Origin: Chryseobacterium sp. Bi04 | GTDB taxonomy: Bacteria > Bacteroidota > Bacteroidia > Flavobacteriales > Weeksellaceae | Reading direction: 5' to 3' | Assembly (NCBI RefSeq): GCF_918698085.1 | Contig: NZ_CAKKLP010000006.1 | Coordinates: forward strand, 62,001 to 126,000 | DNA: 64,000 nt | Part shown: piece by piece, positions 35,601 to 43,748 of the stretch | How the letters are laid out: every line of letters starts with the position of its first letter | How positions within the stretch are numbered: the stretch's first letter is position 1 | Position numbers and translations under genes: made by a program | The notes under the pieces: model-generated | What the model saw: only the letters and a program-made list of their open reading frames with translations | Told to the model about the DNA's origin: nothing | Databases searched by the model: none

Positions 35601-38600
35601 ACTCATGCCATACATCTTCAGTTTGTGTACAGAATAATGAAGAAGCCGTAATTCCGTACTGTTCAGGAATAAACCATCCCGGTTGTGCAGAATCTAAGAA
35701 TGAGAATGGTGTAGACGCCAAAATTCTGATCGTGTCATACTTATCATTGGTTTTCTGCCAGAATCCTAATTTGAATTTATCAATATTAGCGATGCTGTTT
35801 GCTTCAGCATCAGTAAGCACTGCTCTGTAAGGATTATATTTATTCCATCCATTCCCTTGTGTATTTAGAATCTTAATCTCTACATCTTCAATGGAATACT
35901 GGTGTTTCACCTGGCGCAGTACATGCCCTCCCGGCTGGGTTTTCTGAGGGGGAATAAGATCTGTAAATTCAGTTGCTCCGCTGGTGTGGCCTCCAATTTT
36001 CTCACCTGCAACCGGCGTTGGAATAAGCCCTTTTTCAATTTTAATATCAATATAGGTATCCAATGGGATTGTTGGCAGCTTATCATCATCTTTAATGGAT
36101 GGTTCCGGTGCATTGAAAATCTGAACGACAGGAAGGTCAAATGTCTCGTTGGTCAACATATGAACCCCTTTCACAGCATTTTTCAATCGCTCTTCTTTCG
36201 GATAATCAATTTCCGGATTATCTGATTTGTAAGTAAGAGGGGGTACTGCGCTGGTATCTACATTTTTATCTTTCTCCCATTTGATGCTTAAATGAACTTT
36301 AAGTTTAATTTTAAAGATCGCCAGCTTGATCTTGAGTTCGAATTTAAGTTCGGCCAGGATCAGGAATGGAAGTATAAGTTCTACTCTGAAATAGATCGAA
36401 ATAAATAGGGCAACACTTATAATGTAAAGGTTGATCTCTGCTCCACCTTCCACATAAATATATCCTCCTACCTGAGGTCTTTCGAAACTGATATGAGCTC
36501 CTACTTCAATAGCCGCAAAAACTTTTACAATGATCAGGTTCAGGTTAAAATCTACCCTTGCGCCGGCTTCAATTCCTTTGGCTGCAATCATCAGATAAGA
36601 TTCTGCCTTGATATTCACTGAATCTTTAAACAGGCTGGCTCTGATCGGTTTATCCCTTGTTCCGAAATTGACATACCATGGTCTTTGATTCTTAAAGAAG
36701 AAGCCCATCTGAACTTCGGCCTTAATATCAATAAATGATCCGTTATTTTTGTTAAGCTGGAAGTTACCTCCTGCTCCAATTTCCAGTGAATTGTCCCCTA
36801 CGATAACGAATGCATAGAATGGCGGAACTTTAGGGTCATCTTCGGTAAGACCGAGACGTTCACTGATGATCGTTAATCCGGCATCAATAGCGAACATACT
36901 TGGTACTGAAAGCAATACCATTGCACGTAGCGAGGCAAGACGTCCGTCTAAGGTAGCCAGGGAAGCCCCTGCACCAAAGGAGAATGGAGCAGTATATTGC
37001 TGAGTATGCTGTGGTCCGATAAATTTATCCGTGTTGATTCCTCGCTGCGGATGTACATAATAATCGTACCAGGTATCATTTTCTGTCATTCCAATCGCCT
37101 CCTTATGGGCAATATATCGGTATCCTATTAATCCTCTGAATCCGAAAATACCAAATGAACCTAATGGAATGACAAACGGAAGTTCAACGCTTGCGTCTAC
37201 CAGGAATCCCGGATATTTGGGGTCGAAAGCCATTTCTGCAGAACCGGAAATATTCATTTTCGGCAGCTGAAGAGAAACCTTTCCTCTGTATTCTGTAGAA
37301 ACACCCGGCTCAGGAATGGTAAGCGCCCCCTTGATAATAGCTACTGCAGCACTTGCACTTGCCGATCCCGGAATTACAAGGTCTACTTCAAGGGTTGAAA
37401 TATGGAAATAAGAATCTTTATATGATTCTTCTGTTCCTCCGTATTTTTCAACCATTTCATCATTATCGGCAGTATAATAATATTTAACACCATTTCCTCT
37501 TACATCAAGGCCTAATGGGTTGATATTGATACCTCCATCAAATCCAATATAATTATAGGTACGCATTTTGTCCTTATACATTCGCTGTATGGTCCCCATA
37601 TGGATGGCTGTAACGGCCATACGTACCGGTCCTAAATTCAGATGGATATTGATTGGAATAATAGAACTTCCGCCGGCAATTTCAAATTTACCATTGGCGT
37701 AATAACGGATAGCCGGCAGATCAATTCCTTCTTCTCCTAACAGCTTTTCTCCAAATGAACCTTGAGGGAAAGTAATCTTAGTATCCGCTTCAATATAGAA
37801 GTTATCATCTTTCTTACCAATTTCTATTCTTTGCAGATTAAAGATAAGCAGCTTAAACAGGTTCATTTTCAGGCCACTTGGAAGGAATGCTGCAGAAAGC
37901 TTAAAGTTTTCTTTACTTTCCCATTCTCCGTCTACTGCAATGATTAAGTCAGACTCTCCATCATAACCTTTAAACTTTTTGATCTTTAAGGCGGCCTTCA
38001 AGGAGGAATGTACTACCTGTCCCTGATGGAAGTCAATATCAAAGTTACTGAATCCTAATTCCCATGCTTTTTCGGGATCTTTCCCTAATTTAAACCATAA
38101 TGTCTGTTTTTTAATATCAGCAAGATCCTGGATTTTCAGGGTGCTGATAAACTGATAATATTCCTCTTCTTTATTAAAAGTTCTGTATTCTCCGGTGATA
38201 GTCGTCAATTTGAGAGGATACATAAATTTCAGCTCTGAAGGAGAACTTAGTCCATTAATATAAGCAAGCAACTGAGGCTTACCACTAATCTGCTGGGTTG
38301 AGGTTCCATCCATGGATTTTACGGATAGACCATTATAATCCAAAGAGAAGAAATCTCCGAAATAATCAACTACTTCAGTGGTATTTCCTACAGTCTTTGT
38401 ACTGTACGTAGGACGGATGGCAATATTTCCGGATAATCCTCCTGTTCCAATCAGTAAATGGTTGGCAGAGATCCCGATGGTCTGTCCGGTCTGCTGTTTT
38501 TCAAACCATTTTTTAGGAAGAAAAATTTCCGTATACTCCATGTAAACTCCCATGAATTCTTTCGGTCTTCCGTCAGCATCTGCTTCTGCAATATTTTCCT

Positions 38601-39615
38601 TTTTACTAAGGTCGATTTTCAGGTTGTGAATATCGATGGCAAAACCTGTATTTCCAATCTGTGCAGGCGTACTGGTACTCAATGCCAGATCCATATTATA
38701 TCCGAAACCTCTTTCCGTATCCGCATAAAATACAGCTTCCCCGAATTTCAAGGTTACTTTGTTCGCATATCCGGGGGTATTTTCCGGAATAGGATCTAAT
38801 TCATTGGCATGACCACGTGGATAAACGGGTGTTAAAATATTTCTTGGAAATTCAATTGCTGCAGACAACATCAGTGTTGCTTTAAATTTCGGAAGCACTA
38901 CTTCTTTAATGAACTCATCAATATCTTGCGGAAGCAGGGATTTAAAGAATATTTTTACTTTATTTCCTGTTTCCTGAAGGTCATTGGTTAAAAGATACGT
39001 TGCAAAACCAACTAATGAGGCATATTTTCCGGCCGATTTATTAAAAATATCCTGTACGACTTCTGTAACCGTCGTAGCATCCGATGGTAATGTAAGCCCC
39101 AAATTCTGCGAAGCATTAATATCCTTCACAAACTGCATCAGGGGAGTAATATTCTGATCCGTAGGACTTACAAAGGTATTGACGAAATGGGCAATCGCCT
39201 GTTCTTCCGTTACGTTGAGCACTCTAAGCGCTACCTCGAAGATCTGTTGAGGTTCAAAGGAAAAGTTTCCTAAGCTGAAATAGCGTAAATACGCCAGGAT
39301 CTTCCATTGGTATTCAACCGTGATAGGAAATGCAGAAATTTTGGAATCATTGTTTTCAAGATCCGGATTCAGAACCAAAGCGATTCCTGTTCCGGGAATT
39401 TCGATATCGATTCTTTTCGAAACGATAGATAAGCTGTAAAAAGCCGAATCTCCTTTCGGCCCTTTACTATACTGTAAATCTTTATAGTAGATTTTGTCGA
39501 GGAGGTTGGTCACCCCATCTTTTATGAATCCCAGAATATCCGGGATGTCGTCTTTTGTAATCACAGAGGATAACCTCGGGTAATACCTGTGTGTTACCGG
39601 TGTTTGATTTGACAT
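32698..39615 (-). CDS. Giant beta-rich protein of unknown function (2305 aa)
   Basis: No signal peptide. Residues about 270-1130 are long runs of alternating amphipathic beta strands, including IPLGSFGIFGFRGLIGYRY near 820. They end in a striking hydrophobic/basic segment near 1065-1110 (LILPFLILAELKFELKIKLA and on to HLSIKW). Such patterns occur in extended beta-sheet or lipid-groove proteins, but no family is certain. The C-terminal half is soluble-looking, with Cys pairs near 1535 (CTTGQC), 1670 (CGCDEKPEPC) and 1780 (CGCNDD). It pairs with the 2074-aa protein, 11 bases apart. DUF6603-type proteins would be a first comparison; I cannot confirm it. Confidence 0.6.
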   Translation of the reverse strand: MSNQTPVTHRYYPRLSSVITKDDIPDILGFIKDGVTNLLDKIYYKDLQYSKGPKGDSAFYSLSIVSKRIDIEIPGTGIALVLNPDLENNDSKISAFPITVEYQWKILAYLRYFSLGNFSFEPQQIFEVALRVLNVTEEQAIAHFVNTFVSPTDQNITPLMQFVKDINASQNLGLTLPSDATTVTEVVQDIFNKSAGKYASLVGFATYLLTNDLQETGNKVKIFFKSLLPQDIDEFIKEVVLPKFKATLMLSAAIEFPRNILTPVYPRGHANELDPIPENTPGYANKVTLKFGEAVFYADTERGFGYNMDLALSTSTPAQIGNTGFAIDIHNLKIDLSKKENIAEADADGRPKEFMGVYMEYTEIFLPKKWFEKQQTGQTIGISANHLLIGTGGLSGNIAIRPTYSTKTVGNTTEVVDYFGDFFSLDYNGLSVKSMDGTSTQQISGKPQLLAYINGLSSPSELKFMYPLKLTTITGEYRTFNKEEEYYQFISTLKIQDLADIKKQTLWFKLGKDPEKAWELGFSNFDIDFHQGQVVHSSLKAALKIKKFKGYDGESDLIIAVDGEWESKENFKLSAAFLPSGLKMNLFKLLIFNLQRIEIGKKDDNFYIEADTKITFPQGSFGEKLLGEEGIDLPAIRYYANGKFEIAGGSSIIPINIHLNLGPVRMAVTAIHMGTIQRMYKDKMRTYNYIGFDGGININPLGLDVRGNGVKYYYTADNDEMVEKYGGTEESYKDSYFHISTLEVDLVIPGSASASAAVAIIKGALTIPEPGVSTEYRGKVSLQLPKMNISGSAEMAFDPKYPGFLVDASVELPFVIPLGSFGIFGFRGLIGYRYIAHKEAIGMTENDTWYDYYVHPQRGINTDKFIGPQHTQQYTAPFSFGAGASLATLDGRLASLRAMVLLSVPSMFAIDAGLTIISERLGLTEDDPKVPPFYAFVIVGDNSLEIGAGGNFQLNKNNGSFIDIKAEVQMGFFFKNQRPWYVNFGTRDKPIRASLFKDSVNIKAESYLMIAAKGIEAGARVDFNLNLIIVKVFAAIEVGAHISFERPQVGGYIYVEGGAEINLYIISVALFISIYFRVELILPFLILAELKFELKIKLAIFKIKLKVHLSIKWEKDKNVDTSAVPPLTYKSDNPEIDYPKEERLKNAVKGVHMLTNETFDLPVVQIFNAPEPSIKDDDKLPTIPLDTYIDIKIEKGLIPTPVAGEKIGGHTSGATEFTDLIPPQKTQPGGHVLRQVKHQYSIEDVEIKILNTQGNGWNKYNPYRAVLTDAEANSIANIDKFKLGFWQKTNDKYDTIRILASTPFSFLDSAQPGWFIPEQYGITASSLFCTQTEDVWHESNVLDKTVGTVYYQPAGSPYNFINGAYYNLLGTVSDATDYMMVSNASNPHNHPKSLKITNGNTMVVLLPEASAKVKLLLSTMASTVTIRYYKDVFSNAIYQNYAIIDEVTKTKAELGAELMYDAVNFGGQYVSKIEIIPYNANQQEIDDINAQIDLIWANATANTTGEVSTVVLSPTQQAEYDELIEILKELKAGGCTTGQCNELDFDVMHVEDGYNGAFGNGLVNFSMSNISNGWADYDTQYRTITSGNTPPFVDFNTHSVIFLYLPDSPVAQFIKHNSVVSKITDKADGIDVCYSSEYPKEKINKAVIIKVNKTTQKPLNLKFTPDCGCDEKPEPCTKDVKLCDFLTGLMYNLNQCIVYYGVDDVTQLRYNLKCFQIYMEAIYSFDKEFPQYNLVQGIGYVRELLKKLADYLNTEGSTIFGALQLTKEINDVIFKLGNCGCNDDSDGNGNAVTQCYTLFHRVNWMTVTDYEYQQTIPSQDAVTGDMQLMQEAMSKVIQPVWRPNSVYYINLKLKDNVNGDTPHIIDYYFAFKTAGPIGHFEKKNEKYIEYLKDDNGNLTDKKKNIDEYPITSLKSYIDMKKSYPNADGDLLMSKPLFYGNEQCKIEFFFTKPYIYHMLKTWEAHNVMDVKKITGSINIAIKDPVTNVSIPYPLPQDWVSQETIPVTQESWAEDDPNLPLGIQQMLNYVNHVNQGNTGMACSIDLGDPVVPKSYKYSVELTNLNPEKLYTAIVYNAFDDDGDGHYKPQITPVPGKPDKVYEENQKIHEFVFRTSRYKDFKEQVESYKLKEYDDKNVVIAQKEAIYEVKADLKQQQLNDLYILASEGIENPYLKGLANTYSEVFDRAFEGVMGLKPLNPPTHTEFVKIINTNNDVAALLIRNPEPFNDPKIPLGDMADCFKVLNAVGEHNKDFQIIYAKDYSQILVMHKSNKIKDSKLKLEFTYKSWDGSAYTKRSTVTINELQLNN

Positions 39616-39870
39616 AAAAATAATTTTGTGTTTGGGTGAGTGGAAGGCTTCCGTTTAGGCAAACAAAAGCCTTATTAAGTAGGGTTTACTTAATTCCCGT
39701 GGTGGTGTAATGTTTCATGTGTATTGACGATCTGCCAACTTATCAGAACACTATAATTATTTATTTTTTATCCCTATAAAATAAGAAGGATAGGCTCCGT
39801 AATACTTTATGTCAATTAAATATTGGCATAAAGTAGTTTATAGTATGACGAAACTGTTTTTCCTAAATAA
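39616..39870 (-). promoter_or_regulatory. Intergenic hairpins before the giant-gene operon
   Basis: Two stems lie between the candidate immunity gene and the giant genes. ATTAAGTA/TACTTAAT is at 39674-39694. A 13-bp stem with one G-T pair, ACTTTATGTCAAT/ATTGGCATAAAGT, is at 39804-39834. Neither has a clear T run. They may partially end the upstream transcript or process it. No TAnnTTTG box was found before 39615. Confidence 0.5.
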
Positions 39871-40509
39871 TTATAGTTCTGGTAAGAATTGATTATTTAC
39901 ATACCAAGCTCTCATCTTCTGTGGGATATTCATTCTAATCATCAATTGTTCGGCATAAACACCATAAATTCCTCTTTCAACATCTTGGTCATCAGTATTT
40001 ATACCATTAGAAAAATATTCAATATCTGAAAAAACACCTGATTTATAATGAGAATCAAAATATTCTCCATAAAATCCATCAGTTGTTTTATAGTATGATT
40101 TTGTCAGTTCATAATGGTGTTCATTACTTGATGGCAAAGAAGGATCTGTACATTCCCAAGCAATAATTTGTCCATTATTATTATATAACTCTCTAACTAT
40201 TAATTGCGAAAATTGATTTGCTTCTAAATCAAAATATTTTATTTTATCAATCCAAAATTCACCATATGCTTCTCTTTCTCGAATACTTAGCACTTCTAAA
40301 TTAGGAAGGTTTTTATGTTGCTCTACAATTTGACTATCAATTTCATTTATATTTTTGTAATAATGCAAGGCAAAAATATTACCATCTAAATATCTCTCTC
40401 TGGTTTTAATAATATTGTTAACAATATTATCTTTATATCCAGAAAAATTCTGCTTAAATTGTTGTTCTGTTATAATTTTGAAATTATCATTCTTATATTC
40501 TATACTCAT
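39871..40509 (-). CDS. Small protein after the toxin-like gene, candidate immunity protein
   Basis: The 212-aa protein (MSIEYKNDNFKIITEQQFKQ...) is unrecognised. It is acidic, soluble and rich in Tyr, Asn and Ile, and its codon use is more AT-rich than that of the giant genes. It starts 2 bases after the stop of the 1078-aa gene. That position and size are typical of immunity proteins in polymorphic toxin loci, which is the sole basis for the role suggested. The ATG at 40509 is preferred to a TTG two codons upstream that overlaps the previous stop. Confidence 0.6.
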   Translation of the reverse strand: MSIEYKNDNFKIITEQQFKQNFSGYKDNIVNNIIKTRERYLDGNIFALHYYKNINEIDSQIVEQHKNLPNLEVLSIREREAYGEFWIDKIKYFDLEANQFSQLIVRELYNNNGQIIAWECTDPSLPSSNEHHYELTKSYYKTTDGFYGEYFDSHYKSGVFSDIEYFSNGINTDDQDVERGIYGVYAEQLMIRMNIPQKMRAWYVNNQFLPEL

Positions 40510-40511
40510 AA

Positions 40512-43500
40512 TCAATTTATTTTAATTGTTAAATCCGGATTTAATCTTCTTCCATTATTTGCATTTATAAATATATTAAAATCTATTCCACCCCAATTAT
40601 CAACTTTGTCTGGTTTATATAGTTTAGGTTTTATGTCTTCAGATAAGAATTTCATATCATATAACTCATCAGCTAAAGAAATTATTTTACCATTTTCAAT
40701 TCTTATAATACCCTTTGCTGACAGTTGATCTAGATTTTCTAAATTTTCAACAATTTGTCTTGGAGTTATATTTGGGTTTGTTTTTGCAAATTCTTTTCTT
40801 GCTTCAACATACTTTTTAAAATATGCATACAGTATATCTTGTTTTTTCAAGGCATTAGGACCATTGGCTCTACCCATATTTTTATAAAATAACTCTGCAC
40901 TTTCTGCATAGGCATCCCAAAACTTAGACTTTTTAATATAAGAACACAAATCTAAATCTGGAACTTGATTCTGATATAATGAGGAACCTGATATTTGATA
41001 TTCATCTAGATATTTTTCTAGCCCATATTTTGTTAATATACTACGAAGATGATTATTAAAACTTTCAAGATGAATTGCAGAAGTAAATGAATAAGGTACA
41101 AAATTTCTGGTTGTTCTAAAATTCTCATATCTCTCCATAAATCCAGTAACTTGCACCCAGGTCTTATTTTTCTGAACCCTTAAACTTTTTAATAAAAAAT
41201 GGGTGGTTAATTCATCACTAAATCCATACTGTTTTCCTATACGAATTATTTCACAAATTTCTGCCTCTGTATGAACTGTTTGCGATAGTTTCTTCCATCC
41301 GCCAGTTGCTAATTCTTCATATTTATATATTGAAAATCTAGGTGGATATTTCACAACCCCTCCTACAGGAATAGTATCAGATATATTATATAAATTGTTT
41401 TGTTGTTTTATCAGAACATTTACAATTTTATCAAATATCAGTTTAGCAAATTTATATGTAACAAAAGTAAGAGATAATGCAGGCCCTAGAGGATTCGTAT
41501 ACAGATTATTACTTCTTACATATAAATTATAAATATTATCAACTGTTTTATCAACTGTTTCTGCAGTAGCAGTAGCGTTCATTAAAATCAGTTTGGCTCG
41601 TAAATTTGCCCTGATAATCGTTTCGTCTGTAGCTCCTGCAGCAACCTTCGAAATTACTCTTGATGCCTGCCTTGTAAGGCTTGTCATACCAATTCCTGCC
41701 ATTCTACCTCCATTAAGTGATAAACACACAATATTAAGCCTATCTGAAAAAATCTTAAATGTTTTACAGAATTCATCTTGATTATTACAGTCTCCAACAA
41801 TAAGGCTAATATAGGTAAGTACTTGTGATGTAAAGGTAAGTCCATCAATTACTAAACTTAATCCCTGTAAGCTCACTAATCCAATGGTATCTGCACCTGC
41901 TGCTGCCCATCGTAAGTGTCTTAGTTTTGTTAGACCACCAACTCCAGTTATAGTTAAAGGAACATCTAAGGCATAGCCAATCAATGTTTCAGAATTATTT
42001 CTCTCATTAGTTTCTGCAATATAAAGTAAAACAAAAAGCGGAATAAAAGAATTAATTTTCTTACCACTTACATCAAAGATTTGTCCCTGAGTAGAATATA
42101 CAGGTACTGCCGAATCTACATCAGAATTTAAAAGTGTAACTGGTTGAAGTATATCATACTTACCATATAGAACCTCAGTTCCAATAGGACCTGATGAAGT
42201 TCCAATCATTGATGTGACTTGTTTTCCGTATGTTATTAATAATTCTTTTGCTAATATTTTATCTTTCTGGAATTCAAACTTAAAATTATCAAAAAAAACA
42301 TTGACATATTTTTCAGAGGTATAAGGCATAACAATAGGAGCAGAATTTTCATTCAATATTGAATATTTATAAAAAGTCCTTTCGCTATTAGAATTTTCAA
42401 CATCTATTTTTGCAGTGTATGCACAGTTGTGTGTGTATTTAAAAATTCCCTGAATATTATTATCAAATGTCACCACCTCTGTCGCAACTCTATTAAAACC
42501 TAATACATTTGGTTTGATACTGCCATCTTCATTATATGGACAATATTTACTAAACTGCCATAATAAATATATGGTCTGTACAAATTGTCCTTTAGTATCA
42601 GTAGGAGTGAAATTTGTCGACATTACCCAATTAGAAAGAGTAATCACTCCTTTTGTGAATAGTAAGCTTGTACTCATCTTATCATAAATATACTGATAGA
42701 GTGTTTTTGTTTTCCCACTATCTACTGATTGATTATTTGAACTTAATAAACCTTCAAAAAAAGCGTCAATCCGATCAACAGTATTTATATCAAATGATTT
42801 TGTGATTCGAACAATTAAATTTTCTACAGCTTCCTGTTCAAAGAAAACTTCTAGCTCTTCTTTTGCGGAAAGCAATACCTGTATCTTTAAAGGTGAAGTT
42901 AAGGTTGTAAGAGCCTTAACCCCCATGAACAATGTTAAGTAAAAAAACTTTTTATTTCCTTGCGCCTTTTCAATTTTAACTTTACATCTAAAACCTACTG
43001 CATAAAAATTGACAACTTCTTGATAAAAACTATCAACCAAATTAATAATTTCTACCTCACTTTGATTTGATGCATTTACAAAAGGGTTTGTCCAATAATT
43101 TCTTTGTTCATTAATATAAGATTGGTAAGTGGCATCCGAAAACAATGGTAAAATTGATTTACTAATATGATTAAGACAAAACGCTGAATAAACTAAAAAC
43201 TGTGTTACCTTTTTCTTGTTTTCAGCACCTGTGACTAAATTAATAAGGGATTTTGAATTATTAAAAAAATTTGTAGCAAGAGATTCTGATGTATATATTT
43301 GAGTTGAAGGAATAGTATTCTTAGGAATATAAATCTCATTCGTAAAAGGGATTAAACGTTCTTTAGAATTCCAGGTATATGAATAAGTCTCAGTAATATT
43401 ATAATTAGCCATGGAGCTATCAATCTTTTGCTTTTCAACGATAATTGTATCTCCTTCTTGAACATATTCAAAACTGGTTTTATCTTCAAATTTCCTTATT

Positions 43501-43748
43501 TTATTTAGTTCCAACTCATCAGCCCAGTACTTCAACCAATCTTGCAAAGAATAATATCCGGCACTTGCTTTATTATTATCATCTGCTTTAAAATCCGCTT
43601 TAAGAAAATGATAATAATCAATATTATTTTTTGTAAAACCTACTAAATAACCTCCTAGAGTATAAACCGTGCTCTCTAAATTATTTATTCTGACAACAAG
43701 GGCATTCCCCAATATATCATAACTTCCATATAAAATTGATGCTTTCAT
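40512..43748 (-). CDS. 1078-aa protein with a C-terminal nucleotidyltransferase-like motif, candidate toxin
   Basis: No signal peptide. The first 600 residues are unrecognised. Residues about 620-680 and 770-800 include hydrophobic helices. The C-terminal 200 residues carry a pattern of the polymerase-beta-type nucleotidyltransferase fold: ISGSSLYQNQVPDLDLCSYI, where Gly921-Ser922 precede the acidic pair Asp931/Asp933, and a third acid may be Asp1056 in GGIDFNIF. GS followed by DLDL is the usual NTase active-site layout. The base composition is clearly more AT-rich than the flanking genes. Its start overlaps the upstream stop (TAATG). With the small gene downstream it looks like a toxin/immunity pair; this is inference. 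Confidence 0.6.
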   Translation of the reverse strand: MKASILYGSYDILGNALVVRINNLESTVYTLGGYLVGFTKNNIDYYHFLKADFKADDNNKASAGYYSLQDWLKYWADELELNKIRKFEDKTSFEYVQEGDTIIVEKQKIDSSMANYNITETYSYTWNSKERLIPFTNEIYIPKNTIPSTQIYTSESLATNFFNNSKSLINLVTGAENKKKVTQFLVYSAFCLNHISKSILPLFSDATYQSYINEQRNYWTNPFVNASNQSEVEIINLVDSFYQEVVNFYAVGFRCKVKIEKAQGNKKFFYLTLFMGVKALTTLTSPLKIQVLLSAKEELEVFFEQEAVENLIVRITKSFDINTVDRIDAFFEGLLSSNNQSVDSGKTKTLYQYIYDKMSTSLLFTKGVITLSNWVMSTNFTPTDTKGQFVQTIYLLWQFSKYCPYNEDGSIKPNVLGFNRVATEVVTFDNNIQGIFKYTHNCAYTAKIDVENSNSERTFYKYSILNENSAPIVMPYTSEKYVNVFFDNFKFEFQKDKILAKELLITYGKQVTSMIGTSSGPIGTEVLYGKYDILQPVTLLNSDVDSAVPVYSTQGQIFDVSGKKINSFIPLFVLLYIAETNERNNSETLIGYALDVPLTITGVGGLTKLRHLRWAAAGADTIGLVSLQGLSLVIDGLTFTSQVLTYISLIVGDCNNQDEFCKTFKIFSDRLNIVCLSLNGGRMAGIGMTSLTRQASRVISKVAAGATDETIIRANLRAKLILMNATATAETVDKTVDNIYNLYVRSNNLYTNPLGPALSLTFVTYKFAKLIFDKIVNVLIKQQNNLYNISDTIPVGGVVKYPPRFSIYKYEELATGGWKKLSQTVHTEAEICEIIRIGKQYGFSDELTTHFLLKSLRVQKNKTWVQVTGFMERYENFRTTRNFVPYSFTSAIHLESFNNHLRSILTKYGLEKYLDEYQISGSSLYQNQVPDLDLCSYIKKSKFWDAYAESAELFYKNMGRANGPNALKKQDILYAYFKKYVEARKEFAKTNPNITPRQIVENLENLDQLSAKGIIRIENGKIISLADELYDMKFLSEDIKPKLYKPDKVDNWGGIDFNIFINANNGRRLNPDLTIKIN

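Noticed and set aside
26462..39615. Many 60-110-aa ORFs in other frames and on the plus strand within the giant genes
   Set aside because: They have no coding signature, no promoter and overlap long continuous frames; they are shadows.
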